A stretch of DNA of 64,000 bases from an uncultured Porticoccus sp. (GCF_913061305.1 NZ_CAJXST010000003.1:1-64000); one strand, 5' to 3'. Shown: positions 15,713-24,965, counted from the first letter of the stretch. The notes: generated from the letters alone by a model not told the origin. A program made the numbers and translations.

Positions 15713-16237
15713 GTGCCCGGCATCCAACTGGTATATCAGACCGACATCCACGCCTTATATAGCGAGCATCACGGCTGGCTGAAAGGTTGGCTGCGTGGCC
15801 GCCTCGGTAACTTAATGGATGCCGAAGATCTGGTTCAGGACACTTTTGTTCGGGTTATCCATTCGACACAGGACCTCAGCGGCCTGCGGGAACCAAGGCG
15901 CTTCCTGGTGACGGTCGCCAGGGGCCTGACTGTGGATCTGTTTCGTCGGCGCAGCCTGGAGCGGCAATATCTGGAGGCCCTGGCTTCCTTACCGGAGCCT
16001 CTGTTGCCCTCAGAGGAGGATAGGGCAGTGATGCTGGAAACACTGATGGAGCTGGATGGCATGCTGGCTGGCCTTGGCGCCAGAGTGCGGGAGGCGTTTT
16101 TTCTCTCCCAGATAGAGGGACTGACCTATTTGCGTATTGCCGAAACGCTGGGGGTCTCCCTGCGCACAGTGAAAAACTACATGGCCAAAGCCATGGAACA
16201 CTGCTGCCTGTACCGATTGGAGCAGGGTGGGACGTGA
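15713..16237 (+). CDS. fecI: FecI-family ECF sigma factor (set 1)
   Basis: A 174-residue ECF sigma factor. Region 2 spans about residues 10-80 (LYSEHHGWLKGWLRGRLGNLMDAEDLVQDTFVRV). Region 4 spans about 115-165 with a helix-turn-helix (LTYLRIAETLGVSLRTVKNYMAKAMEH). It starts at GTG with TAGGAGC upstream, a start shared by all three sigma genes of this island. The stop overlaps the start of the FecR gene. It should direct RNA polymerase to the promoter of the adjacent receptor gene when released from FecR. Iron control is implied by the Fur box upstream. Confidence 0.92.
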   Translation: MPGIQLVYQTDIHALYSEHHGWLKGWLRGRLGNLMDAEDLVQDTFVRVIHSTQDLSGLREPRRFLVTVARGLTVDLFRRRSLERQYLEALASLPEPLLPSEEDRAVMLETLMELDGMLAGLGARVREAFFLSQIEGLTYLRIAETLGVSLRTVKNYMAKAMEHCCLYRLEQGGT

Positions 16238-17241
16238 GTGACGCTGCCCTGAATGAATCCGAAACGGCCTTTGGCGAAGCGGTGAAAACAGTTTCTCACG
16301 ATGAACTGAAGCGGGCTGTCCGGGCTGCGGCCCGCTGGTATGCGGTGCTTCAGTCACCTTCGGTCACGCCTACCGATCACGAGGAATGGCAGGTGTGGTT
16401 GCTGCAACATTCCAGTCATCGTCTGGCCTGGCGCGAGGTGGAACAGGTTCAGGCCAGTTTCAGCAGAGTACCGGGCGAGATTGCCTTGCCGGCACTGCGG
16501 GATGCGGCTATATCGCGTCGGGAGTTACTGCGTCGCCTGGGGGTTGTGGTGGTGGCAGCTCCCATGGCGACGACGGCCTGGCGGCTCAAGCCCTGGCTGG
16601 GGTGGCAGGCAGAGTACACTACCGGGACGGGCGAGCAGCACTCGCTGACCCTGGTCGACGGGGGCAGGCTCATACTTAATACTGCCTCTGCCGTAGACGT
16701 TGACTACAGTGCTGATGTCCGTCTGATCCAGCTTTATCGCGGTGAAATTTATATTGAGACCGCGCCGGATAGTCCTACCCAGAATCGCCCTTTTTGGGTG
16801 ACCACGCCGCACGGCAGTATTCAGGCCCTGGGCACGCGCTTCATTGTCAGTTTCGGTGGTCATCACACCACCGTCACTGTTCTGGAGAAAACCGTGCGGA
16901 TCAGCCCGACGGCTGGCGGGGAACAACGGGACCTCAAAAGCGGCCAGCAGCTTCGCTTCACCTCCCATTCGCTTGCGCCCACTGTTAGCGCTGACAACCA
17001 TGCCGGCAGTTGGCTAAACGGCAGCCTGACGGTGGTTGATATGCCCCTGCGAGAACTGCTGGCCGAACTGTCCCGCTACCGCCGGGGCATCCTCTCCTGC
17101 AGCGACGATGTTGCCGGACTCAAAATTTCAGGTGCCTTCCCCCTCGACGACACCGACCGTGCCCTGGACGCCATCACTCGCGCCTTTCCTGTGCAGGAGC
17201 GGCGCTGGGCGGGATATTGGGTGCGTCTGACCGGCGTATAA
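16234..17241 (+). CDS. fecR: FecR-family anti-sigma / signal transducer (set 1)
   Basis: A 335-residue FecR protein. An N-terminal cytoplasmic DUF4880-type domain (about 28-75, ARWYAVLQSP.....HEEWQVWLLQH) binds the sigma factor. A single membrane segment lies near 92-115. The periplasmic FecR domain follows (TGTGEQHSLTLVDGGRLILNTASAVDVDY). The C-terminal region ends in a short STN-like fold (ISGAFPLDDTDRALDAITRAFPVQ) that should contact the receptor's signalling domain. The GTG at 16234 overlaps the fecI1 stop (GTGA), so the two are coupled. Confidence 0.92.
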   Translation: MSDAALNESETAFGEAVKTVSHDELKRAVRAAARWYAVLQSPSVTPTDHEEWQVWLLQHSSHRLAWREVEQVQASFSRVPGEIALPALRDAAISRRELLRRLGVVVVAAPMATTAWRLKPWLGWQAEYTTGTGEQHSLTLVDGGRLILNTASAVDVDYSADVRLIQLYRGEIYIETAPDSPTQNRPFWVTTPHGSIQALGTRFIVSFGGHHTTVTVLEKTVRISPTAGGEQRDLKSGQQLRFTSHSLAPTVSADNHAGSWLNGSLTVVDMPLRELLAELSRYRRGILSCSDDVAGLKISGAFPLDDTDRALDAITRAFPVQERRWAGYWVRLTGV

Positions 17242-17317
17242 CGACTTGCCTTTGCACTTTTTGACTTTCTGATTCGGCTTCTGGTTGAACACTCCGTATT
17301 CAAACCAAGGACCAACT

Positions 17318-19747
17318 ATGCCAAAGCCAAGCGAATTCACGCGACCTCGTCCGCTGACCCTGGCCGTCGGACTGGCCACCCTGATTATCACTGCCGCGCT
17401 CTCCCTGTCCGGCGAAGCCCGTGCAGATCAGCAACCAACAAGCAACGGTCAGGCCAGCAGTGAAAAAATAAAAAAGTTTGATATTCCCGCCGCTCCCCTG
17501 AGTCAGGTGCTCAGTCAGTTTGCAGGTGCCGCCAATGTGGCGCTTTCCTTCGACGCAAGACAGTTCAAGAATTTAAATTCACCAGGATTACAGGGCAGCT
17601 ACACTGTGGAGGCGGGCTTCGCCAATCTTCTGGCCGGCACCGGAGCCACTGCAGTACGCCAGGCGAACGGAGATTATGTGTTGCAGCGCGCCAGGGCAAC
17701 GACGTTGCCGCCCGTGAAAGTGAGCGCCACGTCGGTAGGTCCCGCAGACACTGGCACGGCTGCCGATGGTTACCGAATCCAGTCCACGAATGTCGGTGTG
17801 CTTGGTGACAGATCGCTTCAGGACACACCCTACAGTGTTGAAGTTTACTCACGGGACTTGATGGATAATCTCCAGGCCCGTTCCATTTCCGATGTCACCA
17901 AGCTGGACGCTTCGGTCAGTCTGTCATCCGGCGACCTGGTGGCGGAGAACAACACCATTGCCATTCGCGGTGTCGCCCCGGATTTCGATACCGGACAGAA
18001 ACTTGATGGCATGAATCTGCGTAGCCGCGCCACTGACTTGCCTCTGGAGCATATTGAGAGTGTCGATATTCTCAAAGGCGCGGGCGGGTTTCTGTACGGG
18101 TTCGGCGCGCCCGGTGGCATCATCAACTACACTCTCAAGCGACCGACGGACGCCCCCCTTCGCACAGTCAACTTACAGGTGATGGATAACGGGCTGTCGC
18201 TTGTGCACGGTGACTTTGGTGGTCGCCTCGGCCAGGAAGATCAGTTCGGCTATCGTGTTAATGCCGTACATGAGTCCGGTGACACCTATATCAACGATGG
18301 CGAATCCCGGCGGGACTCAGCCTCCATCGCCCTGGATTGGCAGCTTACTCCGGATGTTGCCTGGCGCGTCGATGCCCTCAAGGCCAGCCATACGCGTTAC
18401 GGTGGCCAGTCGGCAGTGGTTCCCAATTCGGATGGGCAAGCCAGCAATTTTTCGCCGGCCAAGCCGCCAGATCCCATCGACGGTGATAAACGTCTAGCGC
18501 CGGAGTGGGCCAGCTATGGCTCGGTTCATGAAACCTGGGGCACGGATCTCAACTGGCAGTTTGCGGATTACTGGAGTCTGGAGCTGGCCCACCGTCAGTC
18601 CGACAGTTACCGTATCTTTCATTTGCCCGGTATCTTTGCCAATGCAGCAGACGACTATTCGGCTTATCTCTACAATTACAATAACCATTTCGAAAGCGAA
18701 CAATCGCAGCTGATGCTCACCGGAGAACTCACCACGGGTTTCATCCTCCACAACCTGGTTATTGGTGCCTCCCATACCGAGACGGTATCGTCCAACAGTG
18801 GACCGTTGAACCGTTTTGTGGGCCTGGGGTCGGGCAATCTCGACAACCCCGAGGAGTTCCTTCGCCCCTTTGGCCGCTTGTCCAGGGGAGATGCGGATAT
18901 CTCGGAGTACTCTCGTATCAAGCGCCGCGAATGGTTTCTGTCCGATACCCTGCATATCGGCGCACAGTGGGACCTGATCATCGGTCTGCGTCACGGCAAC
19001 CTCAAGGAAGAATACGGTGACTACGATGAGAGTGAGATCACCCCAACCCTGGCAATTGTGCATCGACCAGTGGACTGGGTGTCGCTCTATGCCAGCTATG
19101 TCGAGGCACTGGAGCAGGGTGCAATAGCACCGGAGACAGCAGCCAACGGGGGAACAGTGTTTGAGCCCCTGGTTAGCGAGCAGTACGAAGTGGGCATAAA
19201 GATGAACGCCGAACGTTGGACAGCGAATGCGTCCCTGTTTCAGTTGCGCAGGGGACTCACTTACACCGGCCCAGACAATGTGTTCAAGCAGGATGGTGAA
19301 GCTCGCTTTGAGGGCCTGGAAGTGTCGACCAAGGCCCGCATTGGCGATCGTTGGCTGCTTGCGGCGAGCGCCTTGTGGCTGGATGCACTCAACAAAAAAA
19401 CCGCGGATGCGAATCTTGAAGGTGAAAAAATCCAGGGGGTCGCCCGCGAGCAGTTCAGGCTCTACGGAGAATTCTCAGTTCCAAAGTTACCACTGGTGTT
19501 GAGCGCTGGTGCCCAATACGTGGGCAAGCGACCGATCGACCCGATTGGCCAATGGCACGTCGATTCCATAACCCTGTTCGATCTCGGCGCACGGTACGAA
19601 GCCACGTTTATAGGCCGGCCGGTCACCCTTCGTCTGAATATCGACAATATCACTAACGAGTCATACTGGCTTACGTCTACGGGCAGCACCTCGCTGGCTC
19701 AGGGAGCACCAAGAACCCTGAAGCTGGGTGTGGAAATTGCCCTTTAG
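17318..19747 (+). CDS. TonB-dependent siderophore receptor with STN signalling domain (set 1)
   Basis: An outer-membrane transducer of about 809 residues. After a signal peptide (cleavage near ARA/D, residue 36) comes an STN domain (about 50-115: FDIPAAPLSQVLSQFAGAAN). Then come the TonB-box linker TTLPPVKVSATSVG, a plug (DTPYSVEVYSRDLMDN ... AIRGVAPDFDTGQKLDGMN ... GGFLYGFGAPGGIINY) and a beta-barrel ending in aromatic-poor LKLGVEIAL. The plug signature is that of the siderophore receptor family (TIGR01783). The ligand is unknown. ATG 17318 with AAGGA upstream is preferred over an upstream in-frame start at 17285. Confidence 0.92.
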   Translation: MPKPSEFTRPRPLTLAVGLATLIITAALSLSGEARADQQPTSNGQASSEKIKKFDIPAAPLSQVLSQFAGAANVALSFDARQFKNLNSPGLQGSYTVEAGFANLLAGTGATAVRQANGDYVLQRARATTLPPVKVSATSVGPADTGTAADGYRIQSTNVGVLGDRSLQDTPYSVEVYSRDLMDNLQARSISDVTKLDASVSLSSGDLVAENNTIAIRGVAPDFDTGQKLDGMNLRSRATDLPLEHIESVDILKGAGGFLYGFGAPGGIINYTLKRPTDAPLRTVNLQVMDNGLSLVHGDFGGRLGQEDQFGYRVNAVHESGDTYINDGESRRDSASIALDWQLTPDVAWRVDALKASHTRYGGQSAVVPNSDGQASNFSPAKPPDPIDGDKRLAPEWASYGSVHETWGTDLNWQFADYWSLELAHRQSDSYRIFHLPGIFANAADDYSAYLYNYNNHFESEQSQLMLTGELTTGFILHNLVIGASHTETVSSNSGPLNRFVGLGSGNLDNPEEFLRPFGRLSRGDADISEYSRIKRREWFLSDTLHIGAQWDLIIGLRHGNLKEEYGDYDESEITPTLAIVHRPVDWVSLYASYVEALEQGAIAPETAANGGTVFEPLVSEQYEVGIKMNAERWTANASLFQLRRGLTYTGPDNVFKQDGEARFEGLEVSTKARIGDRWLLAASALWLDALNKKTADANLEGEKIQGVAREQFRLYGEFSVPKLPLVLSAGAQYVGKRPIDPIGQWHVDSITLFDLGARYEATFIGRPVTLRLNIDNITNESYWLTSTGSTSLAQGAPRTLKLGVEIAL

Positions 19748-19851
19748 TCTGGTTAGCGGCGGGGAGAGAAGACCTCGGTGTGTCTGCGTACCCGTCGCTG
19801 GAAAGGATATTGCCAATCAGCGGTTGCACCCCTGTCGGGATTTACCTAGAA

Positions 19852-19866
19852 TGCGAATGATTCTCA
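19852..19866 (+). promoter_or_regulatory. Fur box upstream of fecI2
   Basis: TGCGAATGATTCTCA is identical to the first box. The surrounding bases from AGAATGC through the TAGGAGCA ribosome binding site are also nearly the same as upstream of fecI1, which suggests the promoter was duplicated with the gene set. Confidence 0.85.
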
Positions 19867-19912
19867 TTAATATTTTGTAAAGGGAATTACTTTCTGATTC
19901 TAGGAGCATTTC

Positions 19913-20428
19913 GTGCCTGGCGGCGAGCTGACTCAACAAGTCCAAATCCATACCCTGTACAGCGACCATCATGGTTGGCTGCGTGGCTGGCTGGGCAAGA
20001 AGCTCGGCTGTACCGAACGAGCCGCGGACCTGATGCATGATACCTTCCTGCGTCTGCTGACCCAGGACAAACTGCAGAACCTCCAGCAGCCCCGTGCCTA
20101 CCTGTTAACCATTGCTCGGCGGGTGCTGGTGGATCATTGGCGGCGCGAGCAGGTGGAGCGGGCCTATCTGGAAGCGCTGGCGCAGCTACCGGAGCAGTAT
20201 GCCCCCGGGCCAGAAGAGAAGTACCTGATACTGGAAATCCTGCTGGATATTGATCACCGTCTGGCCGGCTTGCCAGTGGTGGTCAAGCACGCCTTTCTTC
20301 ACGCCCAGTTGGGTGGTCTGAAACAACAGCAGATCGCCGACGAGCTGGGTGTCTCCTTAAGTACAGTGAAGCGCTACCTGACGCAGGCCTACACCCAATG
20401 CTATTTCGCATTGGAGGCGGGTGGTTGA
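19913..20428 (+). CDS. fecI: FecI-family ECF sigma factor (set 2)
   Basis: A 171-residue ECF sigma factor paralogous to set 1. The N-terminus reads QIHTLYSDHHGWLRGWLGKKLGC. Region 2 continues RAADLMHDTFLRLL, and the region 4 helix-turn-helix is LKQQQIADELGVSLSTVKRYLTQA. GTG start with TAGGAGCA upstream. Its stop and the FecR start share a base (TGATG). Confidence 0.92.
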   Translation: MPGGELTQQVQIHTLYSDHHGWLRGWLGKKLGCTERAADLMHDTFLRLLTQDKLQNLQQPRAYLLTIARRVLVDHWRREQVERAYLEALAQLPEQYAPGPEEKYLILEILLDIDHRLAGLPVVVKHAFLHAQLGGLKQQQIADELGVSLSTVKRYLTQAYTQCYFALEAGG

Positions 20429-21399
20429 TGATGCCGGAATCCCCTGCCGTCCCGGATGTGCCACCCGCAGTGGCCCGGCGCGCTGTAGCGTGGATTCTGG
20501 CGGTGCAGAGCAGTGATGACCCCAATAGAACGGCAGCTGAGCTGGAGGACTGGTGCGCCCGCCATCCCGATCATCAGCGGGCCTGGCAGCATATCGAACA
20601 ACTCAATCAGCGTTTTGGCCTTTTGGCCGAGCCGGGTAGGGCAGCAGTGGCCCAACATGCCCTTGATGCTGCCGGACTGTCCCGCCGCCATGCCCTCAAG
20701 GCTTTGTCTGCCCTGCTGGTCGTTGGTGCTACCGGTTATGGGGCAAATGAGGGTGGCCTGCTCAACCATTGGCGGGCCGATTACCACACTGTGACTGGCG
20801 AGCAGCGCAGATTGACCTTGGCCGATGGCACGGAAATCACTCTCAACAGTGGTAGCGCTATTCGGGTGGGGAACAGTGGCGTAGAGCAGCGCGTCCATCT
20901 TCTGGAAGGCGAAATTCACGTTGCCACTGGTCAACGACATTCTGTTCCCCTGTTCATCGAAGTGGAGCAGGGCACTGTCCAGGCCGTGGGTGCCCGGTTT
21001 GCCCTGCGGCAACTGGGTAAGCAATGTCGGTTGGCGGTCTACCAGGGGCAGGTCGAATTGCGTCCACGGCAGTCGGTGGGCAGCTGCCTGCTTAATCCCG
21101 GTGACAGTACGCTATTTACCCAAACCGGCTGGGCGCCATTGCGTCCGGTCAAAACTGACGAAGCCGCCTGGACCGAGGGTGTAATCGTGGTCCGTGCCAT
21201 GCCTCTGGGGAAGTTTATCGAGGAACTTGGCCGCTACCGCCCCGGTATTCTGAGGGTCGATCCAAGGGTGGCGGAACTGACCGTCTCCGGCACCTATCCT
21301 GTCACAGAAACCGACACGGTGCTGCAAAGCCTGGCGGGCGCATTGCCGATACAACTGCGCAGTGTGACCCGCTACTGGGTGACACTGGCTCCGGCTTGA
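20428..21399 (+). CDS. fecR: FecR-family anti-sigma / signal transducer (set 2)
   Basis: About 323 residues. The N-terminal sigma-binding domain includes AVAWILAVQSSDDPNRTAAELEDWCARHPDHQRAWQHIEQL. A hydrophobic membrane segment lies near 90-108 (ALKALSALLVVGATGYGA). The FecR domain includes TGEQRRLTLADGTEITLNSGSAIRV, and the C-terminal receptor-contacting region ends VSGTYPVTETDTVLQSLAGALPIQ. The start is ATG 20428 or 20431, with TTGGAGGCGGG upstream inside the fecI2 3' end. Confidence 0.9.
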   Translation: MMPESPAVPDVPPAVARRAVAWILAVQSSDDPNRTAAELEDWCARHPDHQRAWQHIEQLNQRFGLLAEPGRAAVAQHALDAAGLSRRHALKALSALLVVGATGYGANEGGLLNHWRADYHTVTGEQRRLTLADGTEITLNSGSAIRVGNSGVEQRVHLLEGEIHVATGQRHSVPLFIEVEQGTVQAVGARFALRQLGKQCRLAVYQGQVELRPRQSVGSCLLNPGDSTLFTQTGWAPLRPVKTDEAAWTEGVIVVRAMPLGKFIEELGRYRPGILRVDPRVAELTVSGTYPVTETDTVLQSLAGALPIQLRSVTRYWVTLAPA

Positions 21400-21496
21400 G
21401 TCGTCGACAGCCTGCCGAGGTTGTACCCACCAATACATCCCGTCCGAATATTGGAAAATCATAAAAAGTCTGAGCTGTTTGCTGCACTCATCCGAC

Positions 21497-21542
21497 TTCA
21501 AGGGTAGGTACCAATATTAATTGGCGATATTCAACCCTTGAA
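21497..21542 (+). promoter_or_regulatory. Nested inverted repeats in the leader of the second receptor gene
   Basis: TTCAAGGGT (21497-21505) and ACCCTTGAA (21534-21542) form a perfect 9-bp outer stem. Inside, CCAAT-ATTA-ATTGG (21511-21524) forms a second hairpin. The structure ends one base before the AAAAGGAA ribosome binding region and 12 bases before the ATG, so it could be an mRNA leader structure or a protein-binding site. Confidence 0.45.
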
Positions 21543-21554
21543 AAGGAACCCACA

Positions 21555-23990
21555 ATGCCATTACGTAACGCGCTCCCTGCTAACGGTTGCAGAGGTTTTA
21601 GGCTGTTTGCACTCGCACTGGCTATCGTCCTCCCGCTGACCTTGCCCGCCATCGGCTATGCTCAACCCGCGTCTCCGCAAGCGCAGCAAAAGCAGGAATA
21701 CCAGATTCCCGCCGGCACCCTGGAGCAGGCTCTAAACGCCCTGGGCCGCCAGGCTGGGATTGTTTTGATGTTTTCCAGTGAATTGGTCAGTGGCAAGAGC
21801 AGCAATGGCCTGAATGGGCATTTTGCGCCAGGTCAGGCGTTGGAGCATTTACTCAGTGGAAGCGGCCTGGTGGCAACGCCGCAAAGTGGTGGGGGGTACA
21901 GCATTGCCCTTGAGCGACAGGGGGTGACGACCCTGCCGTCGGTAAAGGTGAGTGCTGATAGTATTGGCAATACCACGGAAGGTACTAATTCCTACACTAC
22001 CAGATCGATGAATACCGCAACTCGCTTGGGATTATCTATTCGTGAAACGCCACAATCAGTATCTGTTGTTTCGAGGCAGATGATTGATGATATGCAGCTG
22101 GAGTCACTGACCGATGTAGTCGATACCGTAACGGGTATCTCTTCAACAAATCAGGATAGTTCTAGAAATAGTTTTTCAGCCCGTGGGTTTAATATTAATC
22201 ATTACCAGATTGATGGCGTACCAACAAGTTGGCAAAGTGGTTGGTCCGCGGGAGAATCGCAAATAGACACGGTGATTTATGATCGTATTGAAGTAGTGCG
22301 TGGTGCCAGTGGTTTGATTTCCGGGGCAGGTAATCCTTCGGCGGCGATTAATTTGATACGTAAAAAGGCCGATAGCAAAGAATTTACCGGGCATGCCTCT
22401 ATCAGTGCAGGAAGTTGGGATCGCTATCAGGGTACGGTGGATATTTCGATGCCTTTAAACGAGGCAGGAACCGTACGCGGTCGAGTGGTTGGTAGCTATT
22501 TAGATGAGCGCTCTTTTATCGACTTGCTGGAAAATGAAAAAAAAGTGTTTTATGGCACATTAGCCGCCGATCTTACTGATAACACCTTGATGAACATTGG
22601 CATCAGCGAGCAGCAAAACAAACCAACTGGCTCAACTTGGGGTGGTTTACCTGCCTGGTTTAGTGATGGGAGTAGAACGGATTGGTCCCGTTCAAAAACA
22701 AAAGCTACTGATTGGGCGGAGTGGAGTTCAACCCAAACCAATTACTTTGCCAATGTTGAGCATATTTTTGATTCCGGACTAAAACTTTATGCTGGCTATT
22801 CTAAAACGAAAAATGAAGCCGCTGAACGACTGTTATGGCTAAGGGGGTTTCCTGATCGTACAACGGGACTGGGAATGACAACTGGCGGTCCTGCTGGGTA
22901 CGATGTTGATAGTGAGCAGAACGATATTGATATCTATGGCACATTACCATTTGATTTTGCAGGTCAAAGTCATGAGTTAACGGTCGGTCTTTTACATAGT
23001 AAGCGGGACTTTGTTACAGAGCGACTTACTCTTTTGAGCGCTGTTGCACCAATAGGCAATTTTTATGAATGGGATGGTTCTTATCCTAAGCCTGAGTGGG
23101 GCGGAAAAACTATCAACACTAGAGAAAAAACCAAACAGGTTGGTGGTTATGCCGTAGCAAGGATATCGTTGGCAGATTCGTTGAAGTTGATCTTGGGTAG
23201 TCGCATCACTAATTGGGAAATGCGGGGCATGAAATCAAATGGTGAGCAATTTAATATTGACCATCATCAAGTGGTCACGCCTTATGCTGGTTTGATCTAT
23301 GACATCAATGATGTGTATTCGGCTTATGTCAGTTATACCGATATCTTTAACCCCCAAGATGCTCAGGATAGAAATGGTAACTATCTGGAACCATTGGAAG
23401 GTAAAAACTATGAGACTGGCATTAAGGCCGAATATCTACAAGGTCGAGTCAATGCCATGTTCTCAGTATTTCGTATTGAACAGGATAATCTTGCTCAGGG
23501 CGATGTCGGATTTTTTGTTCCAGGTACCACGACTCAAGCTTCATACGCTGCGGAAGGTACCACCAGTAAAGGCTTTGAAGTAGAAGTATCAGGTGCTATG
23601 ACTGATAACTGGAATCTGTTAGTGGGTTGGTCGCAGTTTCAGGCTGAGGATGTTGATGGTACAGCGGTCAATACCAATTATCCGCGCCGTACCGCGACGT
23701 TATTCACAACTTATCACTTGAATCAATTAACATTGGGTGGCGGGGTGAACTGGGAGAGCTCAAATTACACATGGGCGACCAATCCTCTTAGCCAAACCGA
23801 AAAGTTAAAGCAAGAAAGTTACACGCTTGTAAGACTGATGACCAAATATCAGGTAACACCAGTATTAAGCGCACAGCTGAATATTAATAACCTGTTTGAT
23901 AAAAAATATTACATCAATAACGGTTTTTACAGTCAGGTAGCCTATGGCACACCACGTAATATAAACCTGATGTTAAAATATGACTTCTAA
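21555..23990 (+). CDS. TonB-dependent siderophore receptor with STN domain (set 2), mosaic gene
   Basis: An 811-residue transducer. A signal peptide (about 1-35) and STN domain (about 48-115: YQIPAGTLEQALNALGRQAG) are followed by the linker TTLPSVKVSADSIG, a siderophore-receptor plug (ETPQSVSVVSRQMIDD ... FSARGFNINHYQIDGVP ... GLISGAGNPSAAINLIRKK) and a barrel ending NLMLKYDF with the terminal Phe. The plug and barrel resemble FpvA/FhuE-type hydroxamate or pyoverdine receptors; the ligand is not certain. Base composition changes sharply at about 21960: roughly 60% GC before and about 33-43% in sampled lines after. This suggests the ligand-binding part was replaced from a foreign source while the signalling module was kept. 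Confidence 0.92.
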   Translation: MPLRNALPANGCRGFRLFALALAIVLPLTLPAIGYAQPASPQAQQKQEYQIPAGTLEQALNALGRQAGIVLMFSSELVSGKSSNGLNGHFAPGQALEHLLSGSGLVATPQSGGGYSIALERQGVTTLPSVKVSADSIGNTTEGTNSYTTRSMNTATRLGLSIRETPQSVSVVSRQMIDDMQLESLTDVVDTVTGISSTNQDSSRNSFSARGFNINHYQIDGVPTSWQSGWSAGESQIDTVIYDRIEVVRGASGLISGAGNPSAAINLIRKKADSKEFTGHASISAGSWDRYQGTVDISMPLNEAGTVRGRVVGSYLDERSFIDLLENEKKVFYGTLAADLTDNTLMNIGISEQQNKPTGSTWGGLPAWFSDGSRTDWSRSKTKATDWAEWSSTQTNYFANVEHIFDSGLKLYAGYSKTKNEAAERLLWLRGFPDRTTGLGMTTGGPAGYDVDSEQNDIDIYGTLPFDFAGQSHELTVGLLHSKRDFVTERLTLLSAVAPIGNFYEWDGSYPKPEWGGKTINTREKTKQVGGYAVARISLADSLKLILGSRITNWEMRGMKSNGEQFNIDHHQVVTPYAGLIYDINDVYSAYVSYTDIFNPQDAQDRNGNYLEPLEGKNYETGIKAEYLQGRVNAMFSVFRIEQDNLAQGDVGFFVPGTTTQASYAAEGTTSKGFEVEVSGAMTDNWNLLVGWSQFQAEDVDGTAVNTNYPRRTATLFTTYHLNQLTLGGGVNWESSNYTWATNPLSQTEKLKQESYTLVRLMTKYQVTPVLSAQLNINNLFDKKYYINNGFYSQVAYGTPRNINLMLKYDF

Positions 23991-24383
23991 TTGACCCGGA
24001 ATACCAGTCAAGAAACAAAACAGACACTAATTTTTACGAAAAAATGGGGGCGTATTTATTTTCCTAAGGGGTCAACGAATACCCCCCAATTTCTTATTCT
24101 GCCTGTACGTCCAAATCTTCTCATTTGCTGTTAGCTCGGAACGTTGAGGTGACGGGGGCGGCGCCATGACCATCTAGTCGGTCGAGTCTTTGTGAAGTAC
24201 CTCGGGTAGGCGAGTTGCTTGAATTCCCGTATCTACACAATCCACACAATCCACACAATCCACACAATCCACACAATCCACACAATCCACACAGGCGTGC
24301 CAGGGGAGAGGAGGTATCCGTGCTATAGCGGTGAACTCTTTTGATCTTCGCGAATTTGCCTTTGTTTGCCCCTTGCCATAGAA
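23991..24383. other. Intergenic region between receptor 2 and fecI3
   Basis: It contains a hairpin-like pair ATGGGGGCGTATT (24043-24056) and AATACCCCCCAAT (24078-24090), possibly a weak terminator for receptor 2, and a 9-bp tandem repeat at 24232-24294. No gene could be supported. Confidence 0.5.
24232..24294 (+). repeat. Tandem repeat of a 9-bp unit (TCCACACAA, seven copies)
   Basis: Five perfect TCCACACAA units (24241-24285) are flanked by one imperfect unit on each side (TCTACACAA at 24232 and TCCACACAG at 24286). It lies about 90 bases upstream of the third Fur box. Units of this kind often vary in number between strains by slippage. Confidence 0.9.
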
Positions 24384-24398
24384 TGCGAATAATTCTCA
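24384..24398 (+). promoter_or_regulatory. Fur box upstream of fecI3
   Basis: TGCGAATAATTCTCA differs by one base from the boxes of sets 1 and 2 and lies 46 bases before the GTG of the third FecI gene, the same spacing as in set 1. Confidence 0.82.
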
Positions 24399-24443
24399 TT
24401 AACTCTTGTATGTAGACTTATTTCGTAATACAAGGAGCATCCC

Positions 24444-24953
24444 GTGCCCGGCACCGAGCTGGCTCAACAAACCCAAATCCATATCCTGTACAGCGACCAT
24501 CATGGTTGGCTGCAGGGGTGGCTGCGCCGCAAGTTGGGCAACCACTGTGATGCGGCGGATATTGCCCAGGATACCTTCATGCGACTGCTTGGCGGCCGCC
24601 GGGATGCCGCACGGTTAGGGGAGGAGCCCCGTGCGCTGCTGACGCATATTGCCCGCTGCCTGGTGATAGACCATTGGCGGCGGCAGGATGTAGAACGGGC
24701 TTATCTGGAGACTATCGCCCATCTGCCGGAGCCAGAGGCGCCATCTCCAGAAACTCGCTGGCTGGTGCTGGAAACGCTCTACCGCATCGAGGCGATGCTG
24801 CGGGGGCTGCCCCGGCTCACCCGGCAAATTTTCCTGTTGGCCCAGCTGGATGGTATGAAGTATCGGCAGATTGCCGATCAGATGGATATTTCATTGCCCA
24901 CCGTCAAGCGGCATATGCGCAAGGCATTTTTGGCCTGCTTGAGTTTGGAGTAA
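24444..24953 (+). CDS. fecI: FecI-family ECF sigma factor (set 3)
   Basis: A 169-residue ECF sigma factor closely related to set 2 at its N-terminus (QIHILYSDHHGWLQGWLRRKLG). Region 2 continues CDAADIAQDTFMRLLGG, and the region 4 helix-turn-helix is MKYRQIADQMDISLPTVKRHMRKA. GTG start with CAAGGAGCA upstream. Unlike sets 1 and 2, the FecR gene starts 13 bases after the stop rather than overlapping it. Confidence 0.92.
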   Translation: MPGTELAQQTQIHILYSDHHGWLQGWLRRKLGNHCDAADIAQDTFMRLLGGRRDAARLGEEPRALLTHIARCLVIDHWRRQDVERAYLETIAHLPEPEAPSPETRWLVLETLYRIEAMLRGLPRLTRQIFLLAQLDGMKYRQIADQMDISLPTVKRHMRKAFLACLSLE

Positions 24954-24965
24954 CAGGATAAAGCC

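Noticed and set aside
24121-24399. Minus-strand frame with repeated Leu-Cys-Gly units
   Set aside because: It is only the translation of the 9-bp tandem repeat (24232-24294) and overlaps the Fur box and promoter of fecI3; there is no ribosome binding site.
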